Assembly: GCA_003488105.1 (NCBI GenBank)
Contig: DNMS01000374.1
Span: 421-10,913, forward strand
Direction of reading: 5' to 3'
From: Rhodospirillaceae bacterium
Lineage (GTDB): Bacteria > Pseudomonadota > Alphaproteobacteria > Rhodospirillales_A > Casp-alpha2
DNA: 10,493 nucleotides
Part shown: piece by piece, positions 1 to 6,872 of the stretch
Position numbering within the stretch: the stretch's first letter is position 1
How the letters are laid out: each line of letters begins with the position of its first letter
Translations under genes and position numbers: made by a program
The notes under the pieces: generated by a model
What the model was told of the DNA's origin: nothing
The model's database searches: none
Seen by the model: only the letters and a program-made list of their open reading frames with translations

Positions 1-1
1 A

Positions 2-511
2 TCCCCCTGGCTGGACCTGCCGTGGTGGGAAATCGGGGCGGGGCTGTTTATCCTGTCCATGGTGCTGGATCGGGGCGACGGCGACTATGCCCGCCTGTCG
101 GGACAGACCAGCGCCGCCGGTCACAAGTTCGACCTGATCGCCGACGCCGTATGCAATGCCGTCATCTTCGTCGGCCTGGGTATCGGGCTTCGGGGCGGCG
201 AATGGGGGATGCTTGCGATCCCCATGGGCGTCCTCGCCGGGGCGTCGGTGACCTTCATCCTGTGGCTGGTCATGCGCATGGAAAGCCTGGCGGGGGCGCG
301 CAGCGCCGAACTGGGCTCGTTCATGGGCTTCGATCCTGACGACGCCATTCTGGCGGTGCCGATCCTGGTGTTCCTGGGGTATCAGGAACCGCTGCTGGTC
401 GCCGCCACCGTCGGCGCGCCCGGCTTCGCGCTGTTGTTCGCCGTGCAATGGGGGATCAAGTATCGAGCCCGCCGCCGGGCCCTGGCCGCGGGCGGAAAGC
501 AGGAGGGATGA
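2..511 (+). CDS. CDP-alcohol phosphatidyltransferase family protein (5'-truncated by window edge)
   Basis: This is an integral-membrane enzyme that transfers a phospho-alcohol group from a CDP-linked donor to an acceptor alcohol. The reading frame is open from base 2, so the true start lies upstream and 169 residues are visible. The full family signature D-G-x2-A-R-x8-G-x3-D-x3-D is present: DGDYAR, eight residues, then GHKFDLIAD, encoded at about 74-145. These aspartates bind the divalent metal and the CDP group. Hydrophobic stretches follow: a segment around VIFVGLGIGL, one around VTFILWLVM, and two near the C-terminus ending in a basic tail (RARRRALAAGG). The stop overlaps the hpnN start (ATGA, 508-511), implying one operon and translational coupling. 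The surroundings of the motif resemble the inositol-phosphate type of the family more than classical PgsA, and such proteins can carry an N-terminal nucleotidyltransferase domain that would lie outside this window. The substrate cannot be named. Confidence 0.88.
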   Translation, partial: SPWLDLPWWEIGAGLFILSMVLDRGDGDYARLSGQTSAAGHKFDLIADAVCNAVIFVGLGIGLRGGEWGMLAIPMGVLAGASVTFILWLVMRMESLAGARSAELGSFMGFDPDDAILAVPILVFLGYQEPLLVAATVGAPGFALLFAVQWGIKYRARRRALAAGGKQEG

Positions 512-3126
512 CGGAAGCGGCCACGTTTCCGGGAACTCTGTTCCGGGCCTGGGTCGGCCTGGTCCGGCGTGGCGCCTGGGCGGTCGTGCTGCTGTCCATC
601 ATCGGCGCGGGGCTGACGCTTTCTTATCTGCAGCGCAATCTGGCGATCCATACGGATACCACGGACATGCTGTCCGCCGATCTGCCGTTCCGCAAGAACA
701 ACCGCGAGATCAGCCGTCTGTTTCCGCAGCTGAGCGACAACATCCTGCTGGTCCTGGACGGCGCCGTGCCCGAACGGGTCGACCGGGCGGCGCGGGAACT
801 GCGTGCACGGCTTACGGCGCAGCCGGAAACCTTCGGCAGCCTGTTCGACCCGGAAGGTGATCCGTTCCTCCAGCAGAACGGCCTGTTGTTCCTCGACGTG
901 GCGGAACTGGAAGACCTGACCGGGAGGCTCGCCGAAGCGCAGCCCTTCCTGGCCAGTCTGTGGGGCGATGCCAGTCTGGCAACCCTGTTCGACCTGCTGC
1001 GCCAGGGCATCGAACAGCAGCTTGACGGCAAGGCGCCGCCCGTGGCCCTGGCCAAAGTGCTTAACCTGTTGGCGGATGTCGGTGAGAAACGCGCCAAGGG
1101 TGAGGACGCGATCCTGTCCTGGCAGCGCCTTCTGGCCGGGGAAGACGATGCGCCGGCCCGGCGGTTCATCGTGCTTAAGCCGCCCTTGGATTTCGCCTCG
1201 CTGCAGCCGGCGGGCAAGCCGATCGCAGCACTCAAGGATCTGCGCCGGGAACTGAAGCTGGAGGGGGCGGGGCCCGTGCGCCTGCGCATCTCCGGATCGG
1301 CCGCTTTGCAGCAGGATGAATTGAAAAGCGTCGAGCAGGGCATGGGCCTGGCCGGGATGTTGTCGTTCACCCTGGTCCTGGTGCTGCTGGTCCTCGGCCT
1401 GCGGTCGCTGCGCATGGTCGTCGCCGTACTGGCGACCCTGATCCTGGGCCTGATCTGGACGGCCGGGTTCGCGATCTGGGCGCTTGGCGCCCTCAACCTG
1501 ATTTCCGTCGCTTTCGCCGTGCTGTTCATCGGGCTCAGCGTCGACTTCGGCATTCACTTCGCGTTGCGTTATCGGGAACATCGTGGCCGGGGCCATGACA
1601 ACGGCGCGGCGTTGGAGGCGACGGCGGCGGCGGGCGGTGGCGGGCTGACGCTGTGTGCCGTCGCGGCGGCCATCGCCTTTTATTCCTTTCTGCCGACGGA
1701 TTACGTGGGCTTGGCCGAACTGGGCCTGATCGCGGGGTCGGGGATGTTCATCGCCTTGGCCGCGAACCTGACCGTGCTGCCTGCCTTGTTGACTTTGATG
1801 CCCGCCCCAGCGGGCCGCCGTGACGGCCATGCGGGATGGTCCGACCGGGCCCGCCGCGCGTTGCAAAGCCACCCCCGCCGGGTGCTGATCGGTGCCGGGG
1901 CGGCGGCGGTTATCGGTCTGGCCGCCGTGCCGCAGGTGCGGTTCGACTTCGATCCCCTGAACCTGCAGGACCGAAACCTGGAATCGGTCGCCGTCGTCCA
2001 TGAACTGGCGGCGGGGAAGGGGGCGTCGACCTATAGCGCCACGGTGCTGGCCCCCGACGTGGACGCGGCGCGCGGACTGGCCGAAAATCTCACCGCCCTG
2101 CCCGAGGTCAAGGGCGTCGCCTCGATCCTCAGCTTCGTGCCGGGCGACCAAGAGGAAAAGGCCGAGATTGTCCGCGACCTTGCCCTGTTCATGCTGCCGT
2201 CGCTGGCGCCCGGTGGCGGCACGAGGGACAGAGACCCGGCGCGTCGCCGCATCGCCGCCGAAAATCTGGGGGCGGCCTTGGCAAACTTGGACGCCACCAA
2301 CGCGGGGCCGGACCTGGCCCGGGCAGCCGGGCGGCTGGCGGCGCTGTTGAAGGCCCTGGATGACGCCGGTCTGGTGGGGCTGGAGCAGGGGCTTCTGGCC
2401 GTATTCCCCGACGCCGTCGACCGCCTGCGGGGCAGTTTGAGCCCGGAGCCGTTCACATTGATCGACCTGCCGACTGATATCAGCGCGCGCTATGTTGCGC
2501 CGGGCGGACAGGCGCGGCTCGAGGTGATTCCCGCCGACGACCTGCGCGATCCCGATGCCGTCGAACGTTTCGTCGCGGCGCTGCGCAAGGTCACCCCCGA
2601 TGCGTCGGGCGCGCCGGTCACGATCTACGAGGCGGGGCGGGCGGTGCTGTCGGCCTTCGTTGAGGCCGGCGCCATCGCGGTGACGGCGATCCTGATCCTG
2701 CTCGGCCTGTTGTTGCGCCGGGCCAGCGACGTCGCCTTCGTGTTCGCGCCCCTGGGGCTGGCGGCGGTGCTGACGGTGCTATGCTCGGTCATGTTCCAGG
2801 TGCCCTTCAACTTTGCCAACATCATCGTCCTGCCGCTGCTGTTCGGGCTCGGCGTCGCCAGCGGCATCCATCTGGTCCTGCGCGACCGACAGGAACGCGC
2901 CGACGGTGATAGGGCGGCGGGCGATGCCTTCGAGACCTCGACCCCTCGGGCGGTGTTGTTCAGCGCACTGACCACCATCGGCTCGTTCGGGTCCATCGCG
3001 CTGTCCGGCCATCCCGGCACGGCCAGCATGGGGGTGCTGCTGACCATCGCCATCACCCTGACCCTGGTCTGCACCCTGGTCCTGCTGCCGGCGTTGCTTG
3101 CGGTTCGCGGCCGGGGGCGGACATGA
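508..3126 (+). CDS. hpnN: HpnN, hopanoid-associated RND/MMPL-family transporter
   Basis: This is an inner-membrane RND-superfamily transporter of 872 residues. In Rhodopseudomonas palustris HpnN is needed to deliver hopanoids to the outer membrane. The architecture is the duplicated RND one. TM1 lies at about residues 22-41, followed by a periplasmic porter domain containing TDTTDMLSADLPFRKN, which I recall as typical of HpnN. A TM bundle at about 278-433 carries the MMPL-type motif GLSVDFGIHFALRY near residue 342. A second porter domain follows, then a second TM bundle from about 720 to the end with the matching LFGLGVASGIH near 778. The ATG at 508 is preferred because it overlaps the upstream stop and follows AGGAGG (501-506), although that spacing is only one base; an in-frame ATG at 448 lies inside the upstream gene. 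The next gene begins inside its stop codon. Length and domain order match the family. Confidence 0.92.
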   Translation: MTEAATFPGTLFRAWVGLVRRGAWAVVLLSIIGAGLTLSYLQRNLAIHTDTTDMLSADLPFRKNNREISRLFPQLSDNILLVLDGAVPERVDRAARELRARLTAQPETFGSLFDPEGDPFLQQNGLLFLDVAELEDLTGRLAEAQPFLASLWGDASLATLFDLLRQGIEQQLDGKAPPVALAKVLNLLADVGEKRAKGEDAILSWQRLLAGEDDAPARRFIVLKPPLDFASLQPAGKPIAALKDLRRELKLEGAGPVRLRISGSAALQQDELKSVEQGMGLAGMLSFTLVLVLLVLGLRSLRMVVAVLATLILGLIWTAGFAIWALGALNLISVAFAVLFIGLSVDFGIHFALRYREHRGRGHDNGAALEATAAAGGGGLTLCAVAAAIAFYSFLPTDYVGLAELGLIAGSGMFIALAANLTVLPALLTLMPAPAGRRDGHAGWSDRARRALQSHPRRVLIGAGAAAVIGLAAVPQVRFDFDPLNLQDRNLESVAVVHELAAGKGASTYSATVLAPDVDAARGLAENLTALPEVKGVASILSFVPGDQEEKAEIVRDLALFMLPSLAPGGGTRDRDPARRRIAAENLGAALANLDATNAGPDLARAAGRLAALLKALDDAGLVGLEQGLLAVFPDAVDRLRGSLSPEPFTLIDLPTDISARYVAPGGQARLEVIPADDLRDPDAVERFVAALRKVTPDASGAPVTIYEAGRAVLSAFVEAGAIAVTAILILLGLLLRRASDVAFVFAPLGLAAVLTVLCSVMFQVPFNFANIIVLPLLFGLGVASGIHLVLRDRQERADGDRAAGDAFETSTPRAVLFSALTTIGSFGSIALSGHPGTASMGVLLTIAITLTLVCTLVLLPALLAVRGRGRT

Positions 3127-4184
3127 CCGCCGGCGACCGACCCGTGACGCGGGTTCTGACCTGGCTCTATGTCGGATTGGGCGTGGCGTTGTTAGCCTGG
3201 GTGGTTGCCGAGGTCGATTTCAAGGCCGCCCTTGCCAGCATTCTCGGCATGGGCTGGCAGGGATTGGCGGCGGCCTTCGCGATCTATTTCGCGGCCTTCT
3301 ATATCGACAGTCTGTCCTGGCATCTGGCCATCCTGCGCCTGCCTTTGACGCTTCGTTGGTCCTACATCGTGTGGCGGATCCGCATGGTCGGCGAGGCCTT
3401 CAACACCGTGCTGCCGGCGGGCGGGTTCGGTGGCGAACCGATCAAGGCGGTATTGCTGAAGCGCCATCATGCGGTCAGTTACCGCGAAGGCATCGCCTCG
3501 ATCATCTTGGCGCGCACGGTGAACCTGATCGGCCTGGTCATCTTCATGCTGATCGGCCTGATCCTATTGGCCGGGCACGAGGCCGGCGGGCGATACGCCT
3601 CCTTCGCGCTGGGCGGCTTCCTGTTTCTGACCTTCGGGATTGGGGTCCTGTTCGCGGTCCAGAAATTCCGCGCGACCTCGCGCACGGGCTCCCGCCTGGG
3701 GCGTACACGTCTGGGCGCGCGCATCAACGCCGCCCTTGGCCATATCCACGACGTCGAGGACCGCCTGCACCACTTTTATGCGGAACGCCCTTGGCGATTC
3801 GTGCCGGCGGTGTTGCTCGCGCTTGCCAACTGGGTGGTCGGGGCGGCGGAAACCTACGCGATTCTCTACTTTCTCGGTCATCCGGTAACGCCGGGCGAAG
3901 CCCTCATCATCGAATCCGTGAACCAAATGGTGCGCGCCGCGACCTTTTTCGTGCCCGCTAATCTGGGTACGCAGGACAGTGCGCTGATCGTTCTGGCCGG
4001 GGCTGTCACGGGTTCGCCGGAGGCCGGCGTGGCCTTGGCGGCGGTCAAGCGCATCCGTGAAATCGCCTTCGTGGTCTGGGGATTTGTGCTGGGGTCGATC
4101 TATTCCCTGCGCGGCCTGCTGAAATCGGCCGAACGTGGCAACGCGGACGGGGACGACGGCGGTAACGGGCTGCCGTCGGGCTGA
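3123..4184 (+). CDS. hpnL: HpnL, flippase-like integral membrane protein (LPG synthase TM region family)
   Basis: This is a 353-residue polytopic membrane protein of the family related to the transmembrane domain of lysylphosphatidylglycerol synthase/flippase (PF03706). In hopanoid clusters it is called HpnL; its biochemical role is not established. Several hydrophobic segments are visible, including LYVGLGVALLAWVVAEV near the N-terminus, one around FAIYFAAFYI, and LIGLVIFMLIGLILLAG in the middle. The family signature NTVLPAGGFGGEPIKAVLL lies at about residues 93-112. A second conserved stretch with ESVNQMVRAATFFVPANLG lies near residue 265. The start ATG overlaps the hpnN stop (ATGA, 3123-3126) and has a G-rich Shine-Dalgarno-like stretch just upstream. 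The C-terminal tail is hydrophilic and Gly/Asp-rich. The context suggests it moves, or helps modify, a lipid handled by HpnN, but that is inference. Confidence 0.87.
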   Translation: MTAGDRPVTRVLTWLYVGLGVALLAWVVAEVDFKAALASILGMGWQGLAAAFAIYFAAFYIDSLSWHLAILRLPLTLRWSYIVWRIRMVGEAFNTVLPAGGFGGEPIKAVLLKRHHAVSYREGIASIILARTVNLIGLVIFMLIGLILLAGHEAGGRYASFALGGFLFLTFGIGVLFAVQKFRATSRTGSRLGRTRLGARINAALGHIHDVEDRLHHFYAERPWRFVPAVLLALANWVVGAAETYAILYFLGHPVTPGEALIIESVNQMVRAATFFVPANLGTQDSALIVLAGAVTGSPEAGVALAAVKRIREIAFVVWGFVLGSIYSLRGLLKSAERGNADGDDGGNGLPSG

Positions 4185-4186
4185 GC

Positions 4187-4828
4187 CTATCCGCCGAGCA
4201 GAGTCTGGGTCTTTGCCCGCAGGGCGTCGGTCAAGGCGGGCAGGCCGTTCTTCACGATGCTTTTGAACTCGGAAATGTGCTTGGCGAGCTGACTGATCGA
4301 TGTCGTCCCGCGACGCACCAGGACGTCATAAACGCCCCAGCGACCGTCCTTCAACACCATCAGGTAGGTCAGTGTGACCGGCTCCTTGCCGGTCAATTCC
4401 GTCTCTACCAGAACGGTGCCTTTCTGTGGGCCCGGCTTTTGGCCGTGATCGACGAAGGCCTGGCCGGACCAGCCGTCAAACTGATTGGCGTAGGTGCCGA
4501 TGGTCCAGCGGCGAAAGACGTCGAGCAGGGCCGCCTGTTCCGCCTGTGTGGCGTCTTTCCATGGCCGCCGTCCGGCCGACTGACGCGCCGTCAAATCAAG
4601 GTGGAAGGCTTTGTCCACGGCCGGCGCCAGGGTCTCGAAGCGGCCCTTCATGCCGAGTGCGTCCGCGCGCTTCATGACGTCTAGCAGGGTGGTATGGAAC
4701 GCGGTGATTACCTCACCGGCCTGAGTGGTCCGTGGCGTCTGAGCGGCAGAGGGAATGGTACCCGCGATCAACAACATGATCGCGATGATGGCGGCGGCGA
4801 CGGGCATGGGCGTTGAATGATTGCGCAT
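4187..4828 (-). CDS. hpnM: HpnM-like MlaC/Ttg2-family periplasmic lipid-transfer protein
   Basis: This is a predicted exported protein of 213 residues in the MlaC/Ttg2D (Tol_Tol_Ttg2) family. MlaC proteins carry lipids across the periplasm; HpnM is the hopanoid-cluster member. An N-terminal signal peptide is clear: a short polar start, hydrophobic PVAAAIIAIMLLIAGTI, and an Ala-x-Ala-like site near SAAQ. The mature part has the family layout: an amphipathic region (FHTTLLDVMKRADALGM), then LAPAVDKAFHL, then DVFRRWTIGTYANQFDGW, then a beta-rich ETELTGKEPVTLTYLM segment and VYDVLVRRGTTSIS. The segments LAPAVDKAFHL and FRRWTIGTYANQFDG favour HpnM over its paralogue next door. The ATG at 4828 lacks a clear Shine-Dalgarno; an in-frame ATG at 4807 would shorten the signal peptide. 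It lies 61 bases downstream of the other MlaC-like gene on the same strand and converges on hpnL with a 2-base gap. Confidence 0.82.
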   Translation of the reverse strand: MRNHSTPMPVAAAIIAIMLLIAGTIPSAAQTPRTTQAGEVITAFHTTLLDVMKRADALGMKGRFETLAPAVDKAFHLDLTARQSAGRRPWKDATQAEQAALLDVFRRWTIGTYANQFDGWSGQAFVDHGQKPGPQKGTVLVETELTGKEPVTLTYLMVLKDGRWGVYDVLVRRGTTSISQLAKHISEFKSIVKNGLPALTDALRAKTQTLLGG

Positions 4829-4889
4829 GGGCGAACACTTAAGCCGGGTTTCGCGGCCATGCCAGGGGCGATTCCCAGGCGATGGAGTT

Positions 4890-5534
4890 TTACTTGCCGG
4901 CCTTGGCCGTACGACCGGACGCGAGAATCTCGTCCGCCTTGGCGTTCAGCAGGTTGGTCAGACCGGAAATTCCGTTGTCTTCAAGGGTCCGGCGGTATTC
5001 GTCGCGGCGTTTGATGAGCTGCGAAATGGTGCCGTCCAGAAGGACATCGATGATTCGCCATTTTTCACCGAATTCGCGCAGTCGATAGGTCACTTTTACA
5101 TTCGAATCTGACCGTCGTTCCAGTTCCGTTTCAACCAGGACGGAGCCGTCCTTGATGGGCCGCGTGCCGACCGTCTTGAAGGTTTCGCCGCCATATCCGG
5201 AAAACAGCACGGCAAGCTCACCGGCGCTCAAGCGCCGCGCCGCGTCGTTCAATTTTCGGCGTGCGTCCTGGTCGGCCTTGGCCCAATGCGCCCCGGATAC
5301 GAAGCTGACCATCAGAGGCATGTGAAAATAGCGGTCGAGATGCTCGAGAAACTTCTCGTAACGTCCTGAAATGCCAAGATTATCGCTGTCTTTCATGACG
5401 GCGAGAAGGTCGCTGTGGAACGCATCGACAACCGCCTCAGGTGTGTCGGCGCGGGCGGTCGAAGGTGTCACGGCGAAGGCGATGAACACCCATGCCAGCA
5501 CGAGCTTGAGAGCCTGTCGGCGAAGTGGAACCAT
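4890..5534 (-). CDS. MlaC/Ttg2-family periplasmic protein (paralogue of the HpnM-like gene)
   Basis: This is a predicted exported protein of 214 residues in the MlaC family, which shuttles phospholipids between an outer-membrane MlaA complex and an inner-membrane ABC transporter. The start at 5534 gives MVPLRRQ, then a hydrophobic LKLVLAWVFIAFAV core and a cleavage site near STARA-DTPEA. It follows AAGGGAGG (5546-5553 on the minus strand) by 11 bases. An upstream in-frame ATG at 5615 would put 27 non-signal residues before this and is less likely. Family features are FHSDLLAVMKDSDNLG near the mature N-terminus, YEKFLEHLDRYFHMPLMVSF, LAVLFSGYGGETF, ETELERRSDSNVKVTYRL, and DVLLDGTISQLIKRRDEYRR. 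It is the first gene of a minus-strand pair with the HpnM-like gene and is transcribed away from the mlaA-like gene. It diverges clearly from its neighbour in sequence, so the pair is an old duplication or two separate family members. Confidence 0.83.
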   Translation of the reverse strand: MVPLRRQALKLVLAWVFIAFAVTPSTARADTPEAVVDAFHSDLLAVMKDSDNLGISGRYEKFLEHLDRYFHMPLMVSFVSGAHWAKADQDARRKLNDAARRLSAGELAVLFSGYGGETFKTVGTRPIKDGSVLVETELERRSDSNVKVTYRLREFGEKWRIIDVLLDGTISQLIKRRDEYRRTLEDNGISGLTNLLNAKADEILASGRTAKAGK

Positions 5535-5669
5535 GATTATGAGTGCCTCCCTTATGTGCCAGGATATGCATTTTTCCACGCGGTTCAAGCACCCTGGCAT
5601 TGGGTCAGGGGACACACCGACATCACGATTTAGTTAGCGGTCAACGGTAAATAAATTACTTTGAATCGG

Positions 5670-5698
5670 TTGCGGGGGGTGGCAACTTCACTTATTAC
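5670..5698 (+). promoter_or_regulatory. Candidate sigma-70-type promoter for the mlaA-like gene
   Basis: In the divergent gap between the MlaC-like and MlaA-like genes, TTGCGG (5670-5675) and TATTAC (5693-5698) are 17 bases apart. Transcription would start near 5705 and leave a leader of about 70 bases. The match to consensus is moderate and there is no other support. The same gap holds a short inverted repeat, CCCTG (5592-5596) with CAGGG (5606-5610), that could be an operator for the minus-strand genes. I could not identify a convincing minus-strand promoter. Confidence 0.35.
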
Positions 5699-5773
5699 TT
5701 CACGGCAACAGATGGCGCGCCTGGGCACGCCGCATTGCTAAGCAGATTCAACCGGCTGCCATAAAGGGTGGTC

Positions 5774-6679
5774 GTGACGAGGAAATGGGGCTGGGTTTTG
5801 ACCGGTAGGTTTCGGAATTTCGCGGTCGGCGCGATTTTTGCGGCTAGCTTGTCCTTGGGGACTGCCCAGGCGGACGATCAAGCACGGGTTCTATCGTTTC
5901 AGGGTGGATTGATCGCGCAGGCGGATGTCCAACTGTCCCAGGCGGACGATACGGGCAATGATCCGCTGGAAAGCATGAACCGGGCCATCTTCTCCTTCAA
6001 CGAAGGGGTGCAGGAAGGTCTTCTGCGGCCGATCGCCAATACCTACAATTCGACGGTCCCGGCGACGGGTCGGCAGGCGCTCAAGAACATGTTCGACAAC
6101 CTGTCGTCGCCGATCACCTTCGTCAACGATGTGCTGCAGTTCGAATTTGAACGCGCACTGGTGACTTTCATGCGCACGTTCCTCAACACCACCGTCGGCA
6201 TGGCCGGTATGGTCGACATGGCATCCGAGATGGGCTTCCATAAGCATAGTGAAGATTTTGGTCAGACCCTGGGCGTTTGGGGTGTGGGCGAAGGTTTCTA
6301 TGTCGTGCTGCCGATCCTTGGCCCGTCCAATCCGCGCGATGCGATCGGGCGGCTTTTGATCGATGGTTATTTCGATCCGCTGGGCTACTATCTGGATAAT
6401 ATTGACGCGGACGAGATCGGTCTGGCTCTTGATGTCGTCGACGGCCTTCTCGAATACGCCGATGTGGTCGAGGAACTGGACCAGATCAAGAAGACTTCGG
6501 TCGATTACTATGCGGCAATCCGCTCGCTCTATCGTCAGAAGCGTAATGCGGAAATTTCCAACGGCCAAAACCTGGACCTGCCGCCGATCCCCGATCTCGC
6601 GCCGGAAATTCGCAGCGAACTGCCCGCCGGTGGTGAACTGGATACCTCGTTCGCGAAACTGAGCCAGAGCGTTCAGTAA
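5774..6679 (+). CDS. mlaA: MlaA/VacJ-family protein, apparently without a lipobox
   Basis: MlaA removes misplaced phospholipids from the outer leaflet of the outer membrane and passes them to MlaC. Starting at the GTG at 5774, which follows AAGGG (5764-5768) by 5 bases, the protein has 301 residues; a GTG at 5768 is a poorer alternative because it overlaps that AAGGG. An N-terminal hydrophobic stretch (FAVGAIFAASLSLGTAQA) ends in an Ala-x-Ala site near residue 33. The family domain begins near residue 63 with DPLESMNRAIFSFN. Family-typical segments follow: VNDVLQFEFERA, FMRTFLNTTVGMAGM, FGQTLGVWGVGEGFYVVLPILGPS, RDAIGRL and YFDPL. There is no cysteine anywhere in the translation, so it cannot be a classical diacyl lipoprotein as in E. 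coli. The C-terminal tail is Pro-rich (LPPIPDLAPEI). It sits beside two MlaC-family genes, which fits the Mla pathway. The ABC-transporter genes mlaFEDB are not in this window. Confidence 0.87.
   Translation: MTRKWGWVLTGRFRNFAVGAIFAASLSLGTAQADDQARVLSFQGGLIAQADVQLSQADDTGNDPLESMNRAIFSFNEGVQEGLLRPIANTYNSTVPATGRQALKNMFDNLSSPITFVNDVLQFEFERALVTFMRTFLNTTVGMAGMVDMASEMGFHKHSEDFGQTLGVWGVGEGFYVVLPILGPSNPRDAIGRLLIDGYFDPLGYYLDNIDADEIGLALDVVDGLLEYADVVEELDQIKKTSVDYYAAIRSLYRQKRNAEISNGQNLDLPPIPDLAPEIRSELPAGGELDTSFAKLSQSVQ
5865..5950 (+). repeat. 14-bp direct repeat in the N-terminal coding part of the mlaA-like gene
   Basis: CCCAGGCGGACGAT occurs at 5865-5878 and again at 5937-5950, 72 bases apart, with a partial copy (GCAGGCGGATG) at about 5917-5927. 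In the protein this gives QADD, QADV and QADD around and after the predicted signal cleavage site. Seventy-two is a multiple of three, so an in-frame duplication of this low-complexity linker is possible; chance in a biased linker is also possible. Confidence 0.55.
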
Positions 6680-6680
6680 C

Positions 6681-6710
6681 GGGCCATTGCCCGGGGATTT
6701 TCCCCAAAAT
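6681..6710 (+). terminator. Inverted repeats after mlaA; weak terminator at best
   Basis: Directly after the mlaA stop are GGGC-CATT-GCCC (6681-6692) and GGGGA-TTT-TCCCC (6693-6705). The second competes with ATTTT-CCCC-AAAAT (6697-6710). No T-run follows, so factor-independent termination would be inefficient. The position, between the mlaA stop and the next promoter at 6712, is what one expects for a transcript end. Confidence 0.3.
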
Positions 6711-6740
6711 CTTGAAATTTCAGACGTTACTCGCTATAGT
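6711..6740 (+). promoter_or_regulatory. Strong promoter upstream of the small ORF and rpoH
   Basis: TTGAAA (6712-6717) and TATAGT (6735-6740) are separated by exactly 17 bases, one mismatch from sigma-70 consensus in each box. With the preceding C the upstream box reads CTTGAAA, which is also the -35 element of sigma-32 promoters, and the downstream box reads CTATAGT, close to the CTAT-type -10 of alphaproteobacterial RpoH promoters. Transcription would start near 6747, leaving about 123 bases before the small ORF and about 355 before rpoH. Dual use by the housekeeping sigma and RpoH would give positive feedback; that part is inference. Confidence 0.65.
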
Positions 6741-6748
6741 AACGGTGT

Positions 6749-6872
6749 TGGTGCCCGTATGGGGCCAATCGTGAATTGCCCGGCTTTAACGGCGGGCGGA
6801 GTGGGCGTTGCGGCTGACAGGTCGTTAAATGTCCTAAGACGCCATATTGCTTCATAAGGAGGATAAGGCATG
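6749..6872 (+). promoter_or_regulatory. Structured leader ending in a ROSE-like RNA thermometer hairpin
   Basis: Four successive potential hairpins fill this leader. The first pairs TTGG/CCAA and CCC/GGG around GTAT (about 6749-6769). The second pairs GCCCG/CGGGC (6778-6797). The third pairs GGCGT with ACGCC (6804-6808 with 6839-6843), enclosing GACA/TGTC. The last, 6841-6869, ends directly before an ATG: GCC pairs GGC, AT pairs AT, and TTGCTT (6847-6852) pairs AAGGAG (6856-6861) across a CAT loop with a G-G mismatch. The Shine-Dalgarno AAGGAGG (6856-6862) is thus buried in an imperfect stem. Known ROSE elements use a U(U/C)GCU segment paired with the AGGA of the Shine-Dalgarno with an unusual G-G pair, in a multi-hairpin leader of similar size. 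Pairing was done by eye without energy calculation. The third and fourth hairpins share 6841-6843, so they are mutually exclusive. Confidence 0.5.

Noticed and set aside
448..507. Upstream ATG for hpnN at 448
   Set aside because: It would add a Pro/Gly/Arg-rich extension lying inside the coding sequence of the previous gene. The ATG at 508 with the ATGA overlap fits the spacing of the next junction.
382..2151. Long open frame of 589 codons on the minus strand opposite hpnN
   Set aside because: It is the antisense shadow of a well-supported RND transporter in GC-rich DNA. Its product is rich in Gln, Arg and His without any recognisable domain, and it has no promoter or ribosome-binding site.
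3098..3961. Open frame of 287 codons on the plus strand overlapping hpnL
   Set aside because: It is a different frame of hpnL with Arg/Gly-rich, low-complexity translation. The hpnL frame carries clear family motifs and membrane segments.
5592..5610. CCCTG/CAGGG inverted repeat in the divergent region as an operator or terminator
   Set aside because: Only 5 bp with a 9-base spacer and no T-run; too weak to call as a separate site.
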